Source of the DNA: Pedobacter sp. ISL-64
Lineage (GTDB): Bacteria > Bacteroidota > Bacteroidia > Sphingobacteriales > Sphingobacteriaceae
DNA: 64,000 bases
Reading direction: 5' to 3'
NCBI RefSeq assembly: GCF_018613605.1
Contig: NZ_JAGGPU010000006.1
Span: 664,411 to 728,410, forward strand
Part shown: positions 8,840 to 17,509 of the stretch, piece by piece
Layout: the number at the start of each line of letters is the position of its first letter
Position numbering within the stretch: position 1 is the first letter of the stretch
Translations under genes and position numbers: made by a program
Notes under the pieces: generated by a model
Told to the model about the DNA's origin: nothing
What the model saw: the letters and a program-made list of their open reading frames with translations, nothing else
The model's database searches: none

Positions 8840-11800
8840 ATGAAAAATATATTATATATACTCCTTTTATGCCCTGTTGTGGCTTTGAGCCAAACGACTT
8901 CTCTTAACTATGTAAAAACACTTAAATATCGTGAGGCCACTACTACTTCCAATCCTTCCAAAGCCCAAATAAATATTACTTATTTTGACGGCCTGGGCAG
9001 GCCCGTGCAAGAAATCATCGGAAAAGCATCTCCTGATGGGAAAGATATTATCTCCCATAGTGAATATGACAGGTATAACCGACAGCCAAAACAGTATTTA
9101 CCTTATGAGGCGTCTACAAATAATCTGAGCTATGATCCATCAGCAAAGGATAATACCAATGCCTTTTACCTAACCCCAAAATATGGGAATACCCAGAACC
9201 CGTACTCACAGCAATTTTATGAGGCCTCGCCCCTTAACAGGGTGCTTAAGCAAAGTGCACCGGGAGAATTATGGAAAGGACAGGAAAATACCTATGATAA
9301 TAATGACCATACTATAAAATTCGACTACCAGACTAACGTGGCGAATGAGGTACGGAAATTTGGCGTCATCTTCAATAACAATGATACTGAGAATCCTGAA
9401 CTGGTCTGTAACGGGAATCATTTACCAAACCAGCTGTATAAAAAAATTACAAAGGACGAGAACTGGACAGCGGCAGACGGTAAAGGGAAAACTACTGAAG
9501 AGTTTTTAGATAAAGAAGGCAGGCTGCTGCTAAAACGAAAATTTACCAGGGAACCTAATGAAAGCAATCCTTCTGTATATAATGATACCCCGCATGACAC
9601 ATATTATGTATATGATGATTTTTCCTCTCTTAGCTATGTTATACCGCCCTTGGCCGCGGACAAAATAGTGACAGTAACTTCCGCTATCAGTTCCTCATCG
9701 TCAAATTTCCCGTGGACAAAACTGGCTCAGATAGACAGCAAACTTGCAGAGAGCTATGCCAGGAAGATGGAAGCCTATGATAATCAGGACATACTTAATG
9801 TTGACCTAATCTCTGAATATGGCGGTATGGGTGGATTTACCTTTATTGCGGACGAACAAGGCAATGTTACTTTAAACCTGAATATTACAACAACAAAAAC
9901 AATGCCCTACCGCACCGGTGTTATAGCACAACTGGACCATCTGGGCGATTTTGAAGACAGGGAACTTGGCAGGTTGCAGGGCGATGGCTATGAATATTAT
10001 TTTATGATAAAAAACAATGCCTTGGAAGTCGATGGTTACGGCTATGTGCCATCAGTAATACAGAGTTTTACCGGAGCGCATAAGCTAGAGTACAATCAAA
10101 ACTATTCATGGGCCGAGATGATCGATGGCGATCCGGCAGAGATGAGCAGGTATCTTGGAGAACTTAAAAATTTAGATAACAGCCAAATACTTGCAGCCGA
10201 TATAGCAAACAGCTACGGAGCCATTGGAGGAGGAGCGATAAGCTTTGCTGAAGATGACACATTTACCTTGTCGGTCAATATAAATACCACCACACCTGTC
10301 TCGTTCATAAACGGATCATTATTTACTCTCGATGTAAAAAGGCCCATACCCGACGGCATTATTGGTGAGGTTGCAGCAGATGGGTACAACTACAAGTTTG
10401 AGGTAAAAAATAACATATTGACAGTTACAGGTTTTGGAACATTTACCCATTTTGTTTTTTGGGGAAATAAAAGGCCGGTAGTGAAATATCTGATCAATTC
10501 TGAGGCGGAAAGACTTTGTTACATCTATCACTATGACAAACGCACCCGTTTAATCAGGAAGCACATTCCTGACAATGGCTGGACTTATATGGTTTATGAT
10601 AAGCGTGATATGCCTGTGCTTACACAGGATGAGGGACTACGTGCGAAACAAATTAGCGACGATGATAACCATAACTGGCTGTTTACCAAATATGATGGAC
10701 TGGGACGAGTGGCCATTAAAGGAAGTTTAAGGAGCGAAAGTTCAAGGGAATCCCTGCAAGCACAGTTTGATGCTGTTAGTGAACCGCTATTCGAGGTAAG
10801 AAGCGCTACACCCACGGTCAATGATGGCATGAATGTGTATTACGCCAATACGACCAATTATAACAATGGCAGAGTCCTTACGGTTAATTATTATGATGAT
10901 TACAATTTTGATACCGCTCTGGGCAATGCAGGCATCACGGAAATGCCTGCCGGCAATAGCTATGATACATTTACGACCAACGCACAAGGATTGCCCACCG
11001 GAGTGCTAATAAGAACTTTGGGCAGCAACACCTGGACCACAAGCTTCACGAAATACGATGAAAGGGCAAGGCCAATCTGGATGTGGAGCTATAACAGCTA
11101 CCTCAATACCTGGAATGGGACAGAAACCAAATTAGATTTTGCAGGCAAAGCGATAGAAACCAAATCCCAGCATAAGGCAGGCGCTAACCCAAAAGTAGTC
11201 CTTTACGATTATTATACTTATGACAATGCTGAAAGGCTGTTAAAGCATACACAGAAAATCGGGGAAACGGGCCTGATCAACCTGATTGTTTGGAATCATT
11301 ATGACAGGCTTGGGCAGCTTGAACAAAAAAAAGTAGGAGGTTCCTATGCATCGGGCACAATTATACCACCATACGCCTCTTATGATGCCTGGCAAACTGT
11401 AGATTACACCAAGAACATTCGCGGCTGGCTGACGGGGATAAACAATGATCCTAATGATGCCACAAGCGCTACCGATCTGTTTTCATTCGGAATAAGCTAT
11501 GATGGCCTTTTTAACGGGAACATCTCAGGTACATCATGGAGAATGCAAGGAAATGCTATAGCAAAGACTTATGACTATCAGTACGATGACATGAACAGGC
11601 TTTTGAGCGCTCACTACAAAAATTTTGCAAATCCCGATGAGAAATACCATGAAAGCGATATAAAGTATGATAAGAACGGCAATATCTTGCATATGGAACG
11701 TTGGGGGTATGCCGGCTTTAACCATTATGACAAGATTGATGACCTTACCTACACTTACAAGCCGTTTAGTAACCAGCTGATGGATGTGAAAGATACTGCA

Positions 11801-13300
11801 CTTCAGCAGGGCTTCAAAGATGGCACCAATACAGGCAGTGATTATGATTATTACGATAACGGGAATCTGAAATATGATCTCAACAAAGACTTTGGAAGTC
11901 CTGCGGCCGGTGACTGGATTACCTATAACCATCTGTACCTTCCTGTATCACTGGTCAGGGACGCGGACCATAGGATCGATTATCTTTATGATGCCTCAGG
12001 CACAAAACTTGAAAAAAGGGTTAAGGACGGAAGCACGACCACAATTACGCATTACGCCTATGGCTTTGTTTATGTGGATAATGCGCTGGAATATTTCCCG
12101 CATTCTGAAGGGTATGTTGAGCATACAGGCAGTCAAAATTTTACGTACATTTATCAATATAAAGACCATCTTAGCAATGTACGGTTAAGTTACACTAAAA
12201 ACAGCAACAATGCGCTTGTCATAAAAGACAATAATGACTACTACGCATTTGGCCTTAAGCATGAAGGCAGTGTAGTGCTTCCCGGCGGGGCAGCCCAAAA
12301 GATCAAATATGGCAGTATGGAATTGCAGGATGAACTGGGCCTGGGCTGGTATGACTACCATGCGCGTAATTATGACCCGGCGCTGGGGCGCTGGTTCAAT
12401 GTTGATCCATTGGCTGAAAAGTCCAGAAGGTATTCGCCGTATGCTTTTGCGCTTGACAACCCTGTATTTTTTATGGACCCGGACGGAATGGAAGCTGAAG
12501 AATCTGAAATCGATATGAACAATGTAAACATCTCCTCTGCGATGGCGACCAATGCCAAAAAAGACCCTGAGGTTAAGGTAGATATCGGCTACGGCAGGAT
12601 GGTGAGTGGTAGTAAATTATCGATAGCAGGAAATTATTCGATTGATTTCGGTGCCGGAAGTTCTTATAATGGTATTGCCAGGGAAGCCGCTGAAAATGCA
12701 GCAATTGGTGAGTTAGACAAACAAGTTGATAAAGCTTATCCTAAAAGTGCTACTAATCCTGAAGGAGCAGATACCCCAATCAGAATCATTAATAACGAAG
12801 AAGGAAATAAACAAGTAAATGCGGTTATTAAAACTCTGATAGGAAATGTTTCAATTTTGAAACACATAATGAAATCATTTGGACCAGATGCTGTTACAAT
12901 TGAGACAAGTGCTGATTATTACGCACCCGGTACTGATGTCACAGAGGCTACTACCTCTCAAGGTGTAGGTGAAAATTATAAACCGTTATCAAAACCAGTT
13001 GTCACGATTTATAGAGCAACTTTAGCCAGTTACAGGAATTTAGCCCAAACCCTTCTACATGAATTTGGCCATGTAGACAGTATGTTGTCTGGAAATTTCT
13101 TTAGAAATTATCAGGCAACGGGGTTAAACTGGGAGCTAACAGTCGCTCGTGATGAGCTTAAAGCATTTCAATTCGCAATTGATCATGGAGGCTGGCACTT
13201 TTCTCACGAAAAAAATTGGTCTCATTATTTCAGCTCTTGGAATACCGTCACCAAAGGGAACATAGAACTGGAGTATAATAAATATAGAAAATTATATTAA
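8840..13300 (+). CDS. Rhs polymorphic toxin with C-terminal HEFGH (zincin-like) tip
   Basis: Start chosen at 8840, which gives a clean signal peptide (MKNILYILLLCPVVALSQ); an in-frame ATG at 8807 is less likely. 1486 residues. The N-terminal ~30-270 resembles the DUF6443 domain (ITYFDGLGRPVQEIIGKASP). Residues ~292-410 and ~424-540 are two copies of one beta-rich domain. YD-repeats follow, then the Rhs core: GWYDYHARNYDPALGRWFNV, LAEKSRRYSPYAFALDNP, and DPDGM at 1213-1217, the usual boundary to the variable tip. The tip (~1218-1486) is visibly more AT-rich and contains LLHEFGHVDSM with HEFGH at 1407-1411, a zinc metallopeptidase motif; a third ligand may be a downstream Glu or His (RDELKAF, DHGGWHFSH). 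Predicted role: antibacterial or anti-eukaryotic protease effector, paired with the following lipoprotein. Activity and target are inferred. Confidence 0.8.
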   Translation: MKNILYILLLCPVVALSQTTSLNYVKTLKYREATTTSNPSKAQINITYFDGLGRPVQEIIGKASPDGKDIISHSEYDRYNRQPKQYLPYEASTNNLSYDPSAKDNTNAFYLTPKYGNTQNPYSQQFYEASPLNRVLKQSAPGELWKGQENTYDNNDHTIKFDYQTNVANEVRKFGVIFNNNDTENPELVCNGNHLPNQLYKKITKDENWTAADGKGKTTEEFLDKEGRLLLKRKFTREPNESNPSVYNDTPHDTYYVYDDFSSLSYVIPPLAADKIVTVTSAISSSSSNFPWTKLAQIDSKLAESYARKMEAYDNQDILNVDLISEYGGMGGFTFIADEQGNVTLNLNITTTKTMPYRTGVIAQLDHLGDFEDRELGRLQGDGYEYYFMIKNNALEVDGYGYVPSVIQSFTGAHKLEYNQNYSWAEMIDGDPAEMSRYLGELKNLDNSQILAADIANSYGAIGGGAISFAEDDTFTLSVNINTTTPVSFINGSLFTLDVKRPIPDGIIGEVAADGYNYKFEVKNNILTVTGFGTFTHFVFWGNKRPVVKYLINSEAERLCYIYHYDKRTRLIRKHIPDNGWTYMVYDKRDMPVLTQDEGLRAKQISDDDNHNWLFTKYDGLGRVAIKGSLRSESSRESLQAQFDAVSEPLFEVRSATPTVNDGMNVYYANTTNYNNGRVLTVNYYDDYNFDTALGNAGITEMPAGNSYDTFTTNAQGLPTGVLIRTLGSNTWTTSFTKYDERARPIWMWSYNSYLNTWNGTETKLDFAGKAIETKSQHKAGANPKVVLYDYYTYDNAERLLKHTQKIGETGLINLIVWNHYDRLGQLEQKKVGGSYASGTIIPPYASYDAWQTVDYTKNIRGWLTGINNDPNDATSATDLFSFGISYDGLFNGNISGTSWRMQGNAIAKTYDYQYDDMNRLLSAHYKNFANPDEKYHESDIKYDKNGNILHMERWGYAGFNHYDKIDDLTYTYKPFSNQLMDVKDTALQQGFKDGTNTGSDYDYYDNGNLKYDLNKDFGSPAAGDWITYNHLYLPVSLVRDADHRIDYLYDASGTKLEKRVKDGSTTTITHYAYGFVYVDNALEYFPHSEGYVEHTGSQNFTYIYQYKDHLSNVRLSYTKNSNNALVIKDNNDYYAFGLKHEGSVVLPGGAAQKIKYGSMELQDELGLGWYDYHARNYDPALGRWFNVDPLAEKSRRYSPYAFALDNPVFFMDPDGMEAEESEIDMNNVNISSAMATNAKKDPEVKVDIGYGRMVSGSKLSIAGNYSIDFGAGSSYNGIAREAAENAAIGELDKQVDKAYPKSATNPEGADTPIRIINNEEGNKQVNAVIKTLIGNVSILKHIMKSFGPDAVTIETSADYYAPGTDVTEATTSQGVGENYKPLSKPVVTIYRATLASYRNLAQTLLHEFGHVDSMLSGNFFRNYQATGLNWELTVARDELKAFQFAIDHGGWHFSHEKNWSHYFSSWNTVTKGNIELEYNKYRKLY

Positions 13301-13301
13301 T

Positions 13302-13868
13302 ATGAAAAAGAGAACTATGGCTCTTTTCACTTGTCTGCTGTTGGTATCTTGCGGTTTAAGAAATAAAAAAGAGTTACCGGAAAACGGAGAGATAGCAGAT
13401 AAGGAAGAAGTACTAGCAAAGCAAGATACCTTATACCAAAAAGCTGAAATAAATTTCTACCATTTGGGTTATCATGACATGAATTCTGAAACCATTGATA
13501 TAGAAACTATTTCTGATGGAAAGAAAGTGTCATATATATATGATTATCAACATTTAAAATCCACTAATGATACATTGATCATTTATAAAGACTCTGTACT
13601 CTTTAACCGGATAAAGCTATTTCTTATTAAAAAAAAGAAGTTTGATTCAGGGGGCAGAACAACGGAAATTGGAAAATATTTATATGAAGGTTTCCAGTTT
13701 GCAGTACATCTTTATATTGATAAATCAAAAGGTCTTGTTCTATTTCGAGATTGCTTTAAAGATGGAATAATTGAATATCATCTAGATAAGGAACCAAAAG
13801 ATATTAGTGTCCAGATCTTGCGTGACAACACGTTTTTTTATAAGGACCCTTATAATTTAGGAAAGTAA
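13302..13868 (+). CDS. Candidate immunity lipoprotein of the Rhs toxin
   Basis: 188 residues, starting 2 bases after the toxin stop. The N-terminus MKKRTMALFTCLLLVSCGLR has a lipobox (LVSC), so it should be a lipoprotein facing the periplasm. The mature part is charged and predicted to be beta-rich (DTLYQKAEINFYHLGYH, IIEYHLDKEPKDISVQIL). No known family is recognised. Position directly behind a polymorphic-toxin tip is where the cognate immunity gene normally lies, and a periplasmic lipoprotein fits protection against an extracellularly delivered protease. A decayed second copy of its C-terminus lies just downstream at 13976-14116, which also fits the immunity-array habit of such loci. Confidence 0.6.
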   Translation: MKKRTMALFTCLLLVSCGLRNKKELPENGEIADKEEVLAKQDTLYQKAEINFYHLGYHDMNSETIDIETISDGKKVSYIYDYQHLKSTNDTLIIYKDSVLFNRIKLFLIKKKKFDSGGRTTEIGKYLYEGFQFAVHLYIDKSKGLVLFRDCFKDGIIEYHLDKEPKDISVQILRDNTFFYKDPYNLGK

Positions 13869-13883
13869 TAGCACCAAGATAAA

Positions 13884-13914
13884 TGAAAGGTGGAATTGTC
13901 TCCCCTTTCATTTT
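13884..13914 (+). terminator. Hairpin after the immunity candidate
   Basis: TGAAAGG (13884-13890) pairs with CCTTTCA (13904-13910) and is followed by TTTT. It probably ends the Rhs-immunity transcript. Confidence 0.5.
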
Positions 13915-13975
13915 CTTATTGAATAAGAGTTTATTGCTAAACGAGGGATTTAGATTTTATGATTGATATTTGCTT

Positions 13976-14116
13976 TTGCAAAGAAACCGTTGGAACAATA
14001 TAATAGTTGAATTCCATTTAGACAAGGAAACCAAAGGCATTCATAATCAGATAATGAGAGATAGTGTTTTTTTAGAAAAATCTACTAGTATAGTAATTTG
14101 TATACAGGAGGTGTAA
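13976..14116 (+). pseudogene. Decayed C-terminal copy of the immunity candidate
   Basis: The frame ending at TAA 14114-14116 reads NNIIVEFHLDKETKGIHNQI then MRDSVFLEK, which aligns without gaps to DGIIEYHLDKEPKDISVQIL then RDNTFFYKD of the lipoprotein at 13302-13868. The N-terminal two thirds and any start codon are missing. This is the relic of a duplicated or displaced immunity gene. A hairpin (TACAGGAG/CTCCTGTA, about 14103-14126) follows it. Confidence 0.65.
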
Positions 14117-14233
14117 AATCTCCTGTATGCAATTATGTTATTTGAAGTGCCTTGTCAAGGCGCAATTGAATAACTCTACTGTCAGGATTTCATGACCTGT
14201 AATTGTCGCCTATAACAGTTAAATTTTATTAGT

Positions 14234-14674
14234 ATGAAAAAATATATAAGCGTTTTAGTTTTGATCGGTTTCTTTGTATGTGACAGTACAAAAAAATTAA
14301 ATGCAAGCAAACCTGAAAATACCATAGAGGTTATAAAGTTTATGTATATAAATGAATATCCAATAGCCATGTATGAACAACCATTTTGGGAGTATACCGA
14401 AGAACACGCAAAAATGCGAATTCCCTCAAAGAACCCAGATAATTTCACAAAAAGAATAAAAAGCTTAACCAAAAATGACGGTTCGACATTTACTTTTTTA
14501 AACTACGCTTTTATTGTAAAAAGCGGCGGGAAGTCTGATACAATTTATTCCGATATTGATTTAGCAACCTGGAAGATTGTAAAGAATGGTAAAAGTGAAT
14601 ATTATTATGACAAGGATAGTACCTATGTACAAGACCTCAGAAGAAGGTATCGCTTTTTCAAATCTTGCTGGTAG
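14234..14674 (+). CDS. Small exported protein, paralogue 1 (orphan immunity-type candidate)
   Basis: 146 residues. N-terminus MKKYISVLVLIGFFVCDSTK looks like an export signal; the cysteine lacks a classical lipobox. The mature part contains FWEYTEEHAKMRIP, KNDGSTFTFLNYAFIVKSGG, SDTIYSDIDLATW and an end RRRYRFFKSCW. The next gene encodes a clear paralogue with the same order of motifs. Family and function are not recognised. Tandem small exported paralogues behind an Rhs toxin and a decayed immunity gene suggest stored immunity genes against toxin tips no longer present. This is inference from context. Confidence 0.6.
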   Translation: MKKYISVLVLIGFFVCDSTKKLNASKPENTIEVIKFMYINEYPIAMYEQPFWEYTEEHAKMRIPSKNPDNFTKRIKSLTKNDGSTFTFLNYAFIVKSGGKSDTIYSDIDLATWKIVKNGKSEYYYDKDSTYVQDLRRRYRFFKSCW

Positions 14675-14789
14675 ATAACTTCATAATAAGGGCGTATAAC
14701 AAGAAAGCGTTATCAAATACTGATTTCGCCTTTTTAATTCAATCCTGACGTGCTTGCACTTAAATCCTTTTTTGATAAAAACAATAGTT

Positions 14790-15233
14790 ATGAAAAAAAT
14801 TATAGTTTGCACAGCAAGCATTGTTCTTTTAAGCGTTAGCTATACTAAGCCAAACGGCGCAGATAAGGTTAAAAACGAAATCAATGTTATAAAGTTTATG
14901 AATTCGATAGGCACTTATTCCGTTGAAACTAATGAAATATCATTTTGGAAATTTCCGGAGGAACATGCCAAACTTGATATTTCAATTGACGACAATGGTA
15001 ACTTTCTGGAAGAAGTTAAGAAGTTACCAAAAAACGACGGCAGAACGTTCAACTTTTTTAATTATGCATTCATTATTAAAACAAAAGGAGTATCAGATAC
15101 AATATATGCGGACACTGATTTAAAAACATATCTGTTCAAGGAAAAGGGTAAATTTCAGGCCCGTTATGATGAGAAAGGTTTTTGGGCTGAGCAATTAAGG
15201 CACAAATACTCTTTTTTTAAAGCTTGCTGGTAA
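14790..15233 (+). CDS. Small exported protein, paralogue 2 (orphan immunity-type candidate)
   Basis: 147 residues from the ATG at 14790; an in-frame ATG at 14754 would spoil the signal peptide MKKIIVCTASIVLLSVSYTK. Shared with paralogue 1: VIKFM, FWKFPEEHAKLDI, KNDGRTFNFFNYAFIIKTKG, SDTIYADTDLKTY and the same terminus FFKACW. Both end in a Cys-Trp dipeptide. It lies 115 bases after paralogue 1 on the same strand. No enzyme motif is visible. The pair probably arose by tandem duplication and then diverged strongly, as immunity genes do; the function is not known. Confidence 0.6.
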   Translation: MKKIIVCTASIVLLSVSYTKPNGADKVKNEINVIKFMNSIGTYSVETNEISFWKFPEEHAKLDISIDDNGNFLEEVKKLPKNDGRTFNFFNYAFIIKTKGVSDTIYADTDLKTYLFKEKGKFQARYDEKGFWAEQLRHKYSFFKACW

Positions 15234-15264
15234 TCGGAAAGTAATGATATTTAGAATTTGCTAC

Positions 15265-15385
15265 AAAAAAGAGGGTGTCCGAAAAGGAAAATTGACCGCC
15301 TGAGAATCGGCTGTACGAAAATTTTCTCCACCAGGTACCCTTATAAATTAGAGGCTGTCCGAAAAGGTCGGACAGCCTCTTTTGC
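15265..15385. repeat. MITE-like remnant with a strong hairpin at its right end
   Basis: AAAAGAGGGTGTCCGAAAAGG near 15267-15287 is nearly the inverse of the 15366-15384 sequence ending in GTCGGACAGCCTCTTTT. The right end also forms a perfect 13-bp hairpin (15350-15362 with 15368-15380) followed by T, able to act as a terminator. The outer repeats resemble insertion-sequence ends, but there is no transposase. Confidence 0.4.
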
Positions 15386-15837
15386 TATTGAAATTAATTA
15401 CGGGGTTATTTCTTTTTAAAGACCACCTGCTGCTGTATTTTTCGGAGACCAATATCAAATCTTAGGTTTAAACATCCGGTACAGGTAGCTTTCAACCATT
15501 TGAAGATTATTTCCATCCTTTTATCGACTTTTTCAACTTTTTTAATGTGCGTACAATCTGTTTTAATACTTTTATTGTGAGACAATTACAGCGTTCTGAT
15601 AAAAGAGAACCTGATCAACGCACCTTACTTACCTATCTGCTGTTACAGCTAAGTAATGACAGATAAGCGGACAAAGATTATTTATACTATCGCTATTAAA
15701 ATAGGTAAAAATGCCTATTGACGCGTATGTTTTACTACCCCTATCTTTACCAATGAACCTTTACAGCGTTTCACACAGCTGAACCTGACCGCCGCCCCCT
15801 CTATTTGCAACTTAGTAATGATTTAGAAAATTAAGCT
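15386..15837. other. Non-coding stretch, probable decayed DNA
   Basis: No convincing gene. A plus-strand frame around 15490-15670 stays open for some 55 codons but has no start context. An imperfect inverted repeat lies near 15625-15665. It probably includes the promoter of the gene at 15838. Confidence 0.35.
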
Positions 15838-16362
15838 ATGCGACGGCAACAGGCAGTTTATTTGGCAATATTAATATTGATCAGCGGAGGGTGTTGTTTT
15901 GATCTCCTGTGTAAGTGCCTTCCTGGACTTAATGACCCATCCCTTATAATCGATGTGCCTTGTAATGCGCCGGAATTTTGGGTAATTGCTGTGGGCTTGC
16001 TAATGTGTTGTATTATCTGTATTGAAATCCTGGCAATATATTATTTTATTGAAGAAGCAGTACGGGGGATAGATAGATTTGGAATGGGACCATTTCAATA
16101 CGCATTTATTACTTATGGCTTGCATATTATAGTAGTATTGCTGATAGGTTTGAAGAACGCTGCTCTAAAGCCCTTTCTCATTATGGAAATCTTGGGGACC
16201 GGAATTAGCTGGCCGTACCACCTGCTGTTCAACATCCTGATGTTTGGCATTGCTTATTTAGGTTGGGGCCTCCGTGTTGACCTGGCTTGGGAAAAGCTTT
16301 GTGATGCTGTTTGCGGATCAAAAAATTACCAGCCTCTATTTAAACGAAAGGAACAAAATTAA
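15838..16362 (+). CDS. Four-helix membrane protein of unknown function
   Basis: 174 residues, dominated by hydrophobic segments near residues 6-26, 48-70, 88-104 and 128-148, so an inner-membrane protein is likely. Cysteines cluster near the N-terminus (GGCCFDLLCKC and DVPCNAP) and in MCCIIC. The C-terminus is charged and cytoplasmic-looking (KRKEQN). No known family is recognised. The cysteine-rich periplasm-facing loop and the downstream MauE-like and TlpA-like genes hint at a link with thiol chemistry, but this is only context. Confidence 0.55.
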   Translation: MRRQQAVYLAILILISGGCCFDLLCKCLPGLNDPSLIIDVPCNAPEFWVIAVGLLMCCIICIEILAIYYFIEEAVRGIDRFGMGPFQYAFITYGLHIIVVLLIGLKNAALKPFLIMEILGTGISWPYHLLFNILMFGIAYLGWGLRVDLAWEKLCDAVCGSKNYQPLFKRKEQN

Positions 16363-16618
16363 TAATTGCAATTAATAAATAGGCGTTGACGGTGTACACC
16401 TTGTGCAGCCGTGGTACAAATACGATGAAGAAAAAGACGATGATTACAACTGTACCGCTTCACCGATTGATGTCCAGAAAAGTACGTAGACCTGTGAGAT
16501 CTGGCCATCTTGCAGAGAATTTTTGAGAAGGATCATCTGTGGCCGGATGAATCTTCTTCGGTGGCTACTGGCATGGACAAGACCGCAATCCATTGTATTA
16601 ATTAAAAACTTTGCAACG

Positions 16619-17092
16619 ATGGAAGCCCTACCCTTCAAACGGAACCGTTTTCAGTTGAACAAAAAAACTAAGGAAGTCATTGTATTTATCATTTGCCTTG
16701 CCTGCATATTCTTATTCCTTTCTTCTGCTTATTCTAAGCTGTTGAATCATGAACAGTTTGTGCAGGGATTGAAAGCAGTTTCCTTTCTTAGACCAGTTGC
16801 GTCTGAGCTTAGCTGGCTCGTTCCTGTTATCGAAACCAGCATTGCAGCCCTGCTAATCATGCCGCGTACTACTTGGTACGGCCTGATTGGTTTTGCAGTG
16901 GTTATGGTGGCTTTCACGATTTATATAGCAGGAATGATGATCTGGGCAGATAAACTTCCTTGTAGTTGCAATTTATTTATCGAAAAACTTAGTTGGAGCC
17001 AACATTTAATATTCAATATAGGATTTGTATTCCTATCAATTATAGCGCTCTGGCTTGGCAGAATATCTAACTATAAAATTTTAGTAAAATGA
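16619..17092 (+). CDS. MauE/DoxX-type redox-associated membrane protein
   Basis: Start chosen at 16619 (158 residues); the frame runs upstream to 16523, but those residues look random. After a basic N-terminus there are four membrane segments (EVIVFIICLACIFLFLSSAY; the SELSWLVPVIET region; IGFAVVMVAFTIYIAGMMIW; the LIFNIGFVFLSIIALWLG end). KLPCSCN carries a CxC pair at the membrane face, matching the MauE family, which supports disulfide formation or electron transfer to periplasmic partners. It overlaps the next gene by 4 bases (ATGA, 17089-17092), so the two are translationally coupled, and the small cysteine peptide encoded there is the obvious candidate partner. Confidence 0.7.
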   Translation: MEALPFKRNRFQLNKKTKEVIVFIICLACIFLFLSSAYSKLLNHEQFVQGLKAVSFLRPVASELSWLVPVIETSIAALLIMPRTTWYGLIGFAVVMVAFTIYIAGMMIWADKLPCSCNLFIEKLSWSQHLIFNIGFVFLSIIALWLGRISNYKILVK

Positions 17093-17424
17093 AAAATTTA
17101 CACAAACTTGCCTTAGGCCTTTTAGTAGGCGCTTCGGCTATTGGATTCAGTGCGTTTACAAGTACTTCAGAGGTTGCAGTAGGTGACCGCTATGGAAATA
17201 ACGGCGCTGCCGGAACAACTGGCCAATATAATATATTGGCAAACCCATATGTGTCCAGCAATTGTATATCGGGAAGTGACAGGTGTGCTTATGTCGTTAC
17301 AGCAGCGGGAGCTTCTACCGTTACCGGTTCATCGTATTCCGAGGCACAGTTGGAGACTTGGGCAAGCCAGGGAACACCTTTTGTAACGCGCTCTACAGAA
17401 ATAGGAACTTACACTGGCTTTTAA
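17089..17424 (+). CDS. Small exported two-cysteine peptide (DUF6520-like)
   Basis: 111 residues. N-terminus MKNLHKLALGLLVGASAIGF is a signal peptide with likely cleavage after the SAF region. The mature peptide is small, glycine/serine/threonine-rich and has exactly two cysteines, in SSNCISGSDRCAYVV. This resembles the small DUF6520-type proteins often found beside MauE genes in Bacteroidota; the assignment rests on memory of the family pattern. Its start overlaps the MauE stop, so the membrane protein probably oxidises or exports this peptide. The biological role is unknown. Confidence 0.6.
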   Translation: MKNLHKLALGLLVGASAIGFSAFTSTSEVAVGDRYGNNGAAGTTGQYNILANPYVSSNCISGSDRCAYVVTAAGASTVTGSSYSEAQLETWASQGTPFVTRSTEIGTYTGF

Positions 17425-17473
17425 GCAATTATATAAGATATATATAAAAGTGTGTTCTTATAATGCAAAAGTG

Positions 17474-17505
17474 ACAGCATGGTTTGTAAGGCCATGCTGT
17501 TTTTA
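17474..17505. terminator. Bidirectional terminator between convergent units
   Basis: ACAGCATGG (17474-17482) pairs with CCATGCTGT (17492-17500), followed by T on the plus strand. It separates the rightward MauE-peptide unit from the leftward TlpA gene. Confidence 0.65.
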
Positions 17506-17509
17506 TAAT

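Noticed and set aside
5315..13300. Tc-toxin or type VI-linked Rhs system
   Set aside because: No PAAR/VgrG, tube, sheath or TcA-like gene is present; both proteins carry their own signal peptides.
16363..16618. Possible remnant reading VQPWYKYDEEKDDDYNC and FEKDHLWPDESSSVATGM
   Set aside because: Short protein-like strings in two frames, but no homologue is recognised and no start is present; too weak to call a pseudogene.
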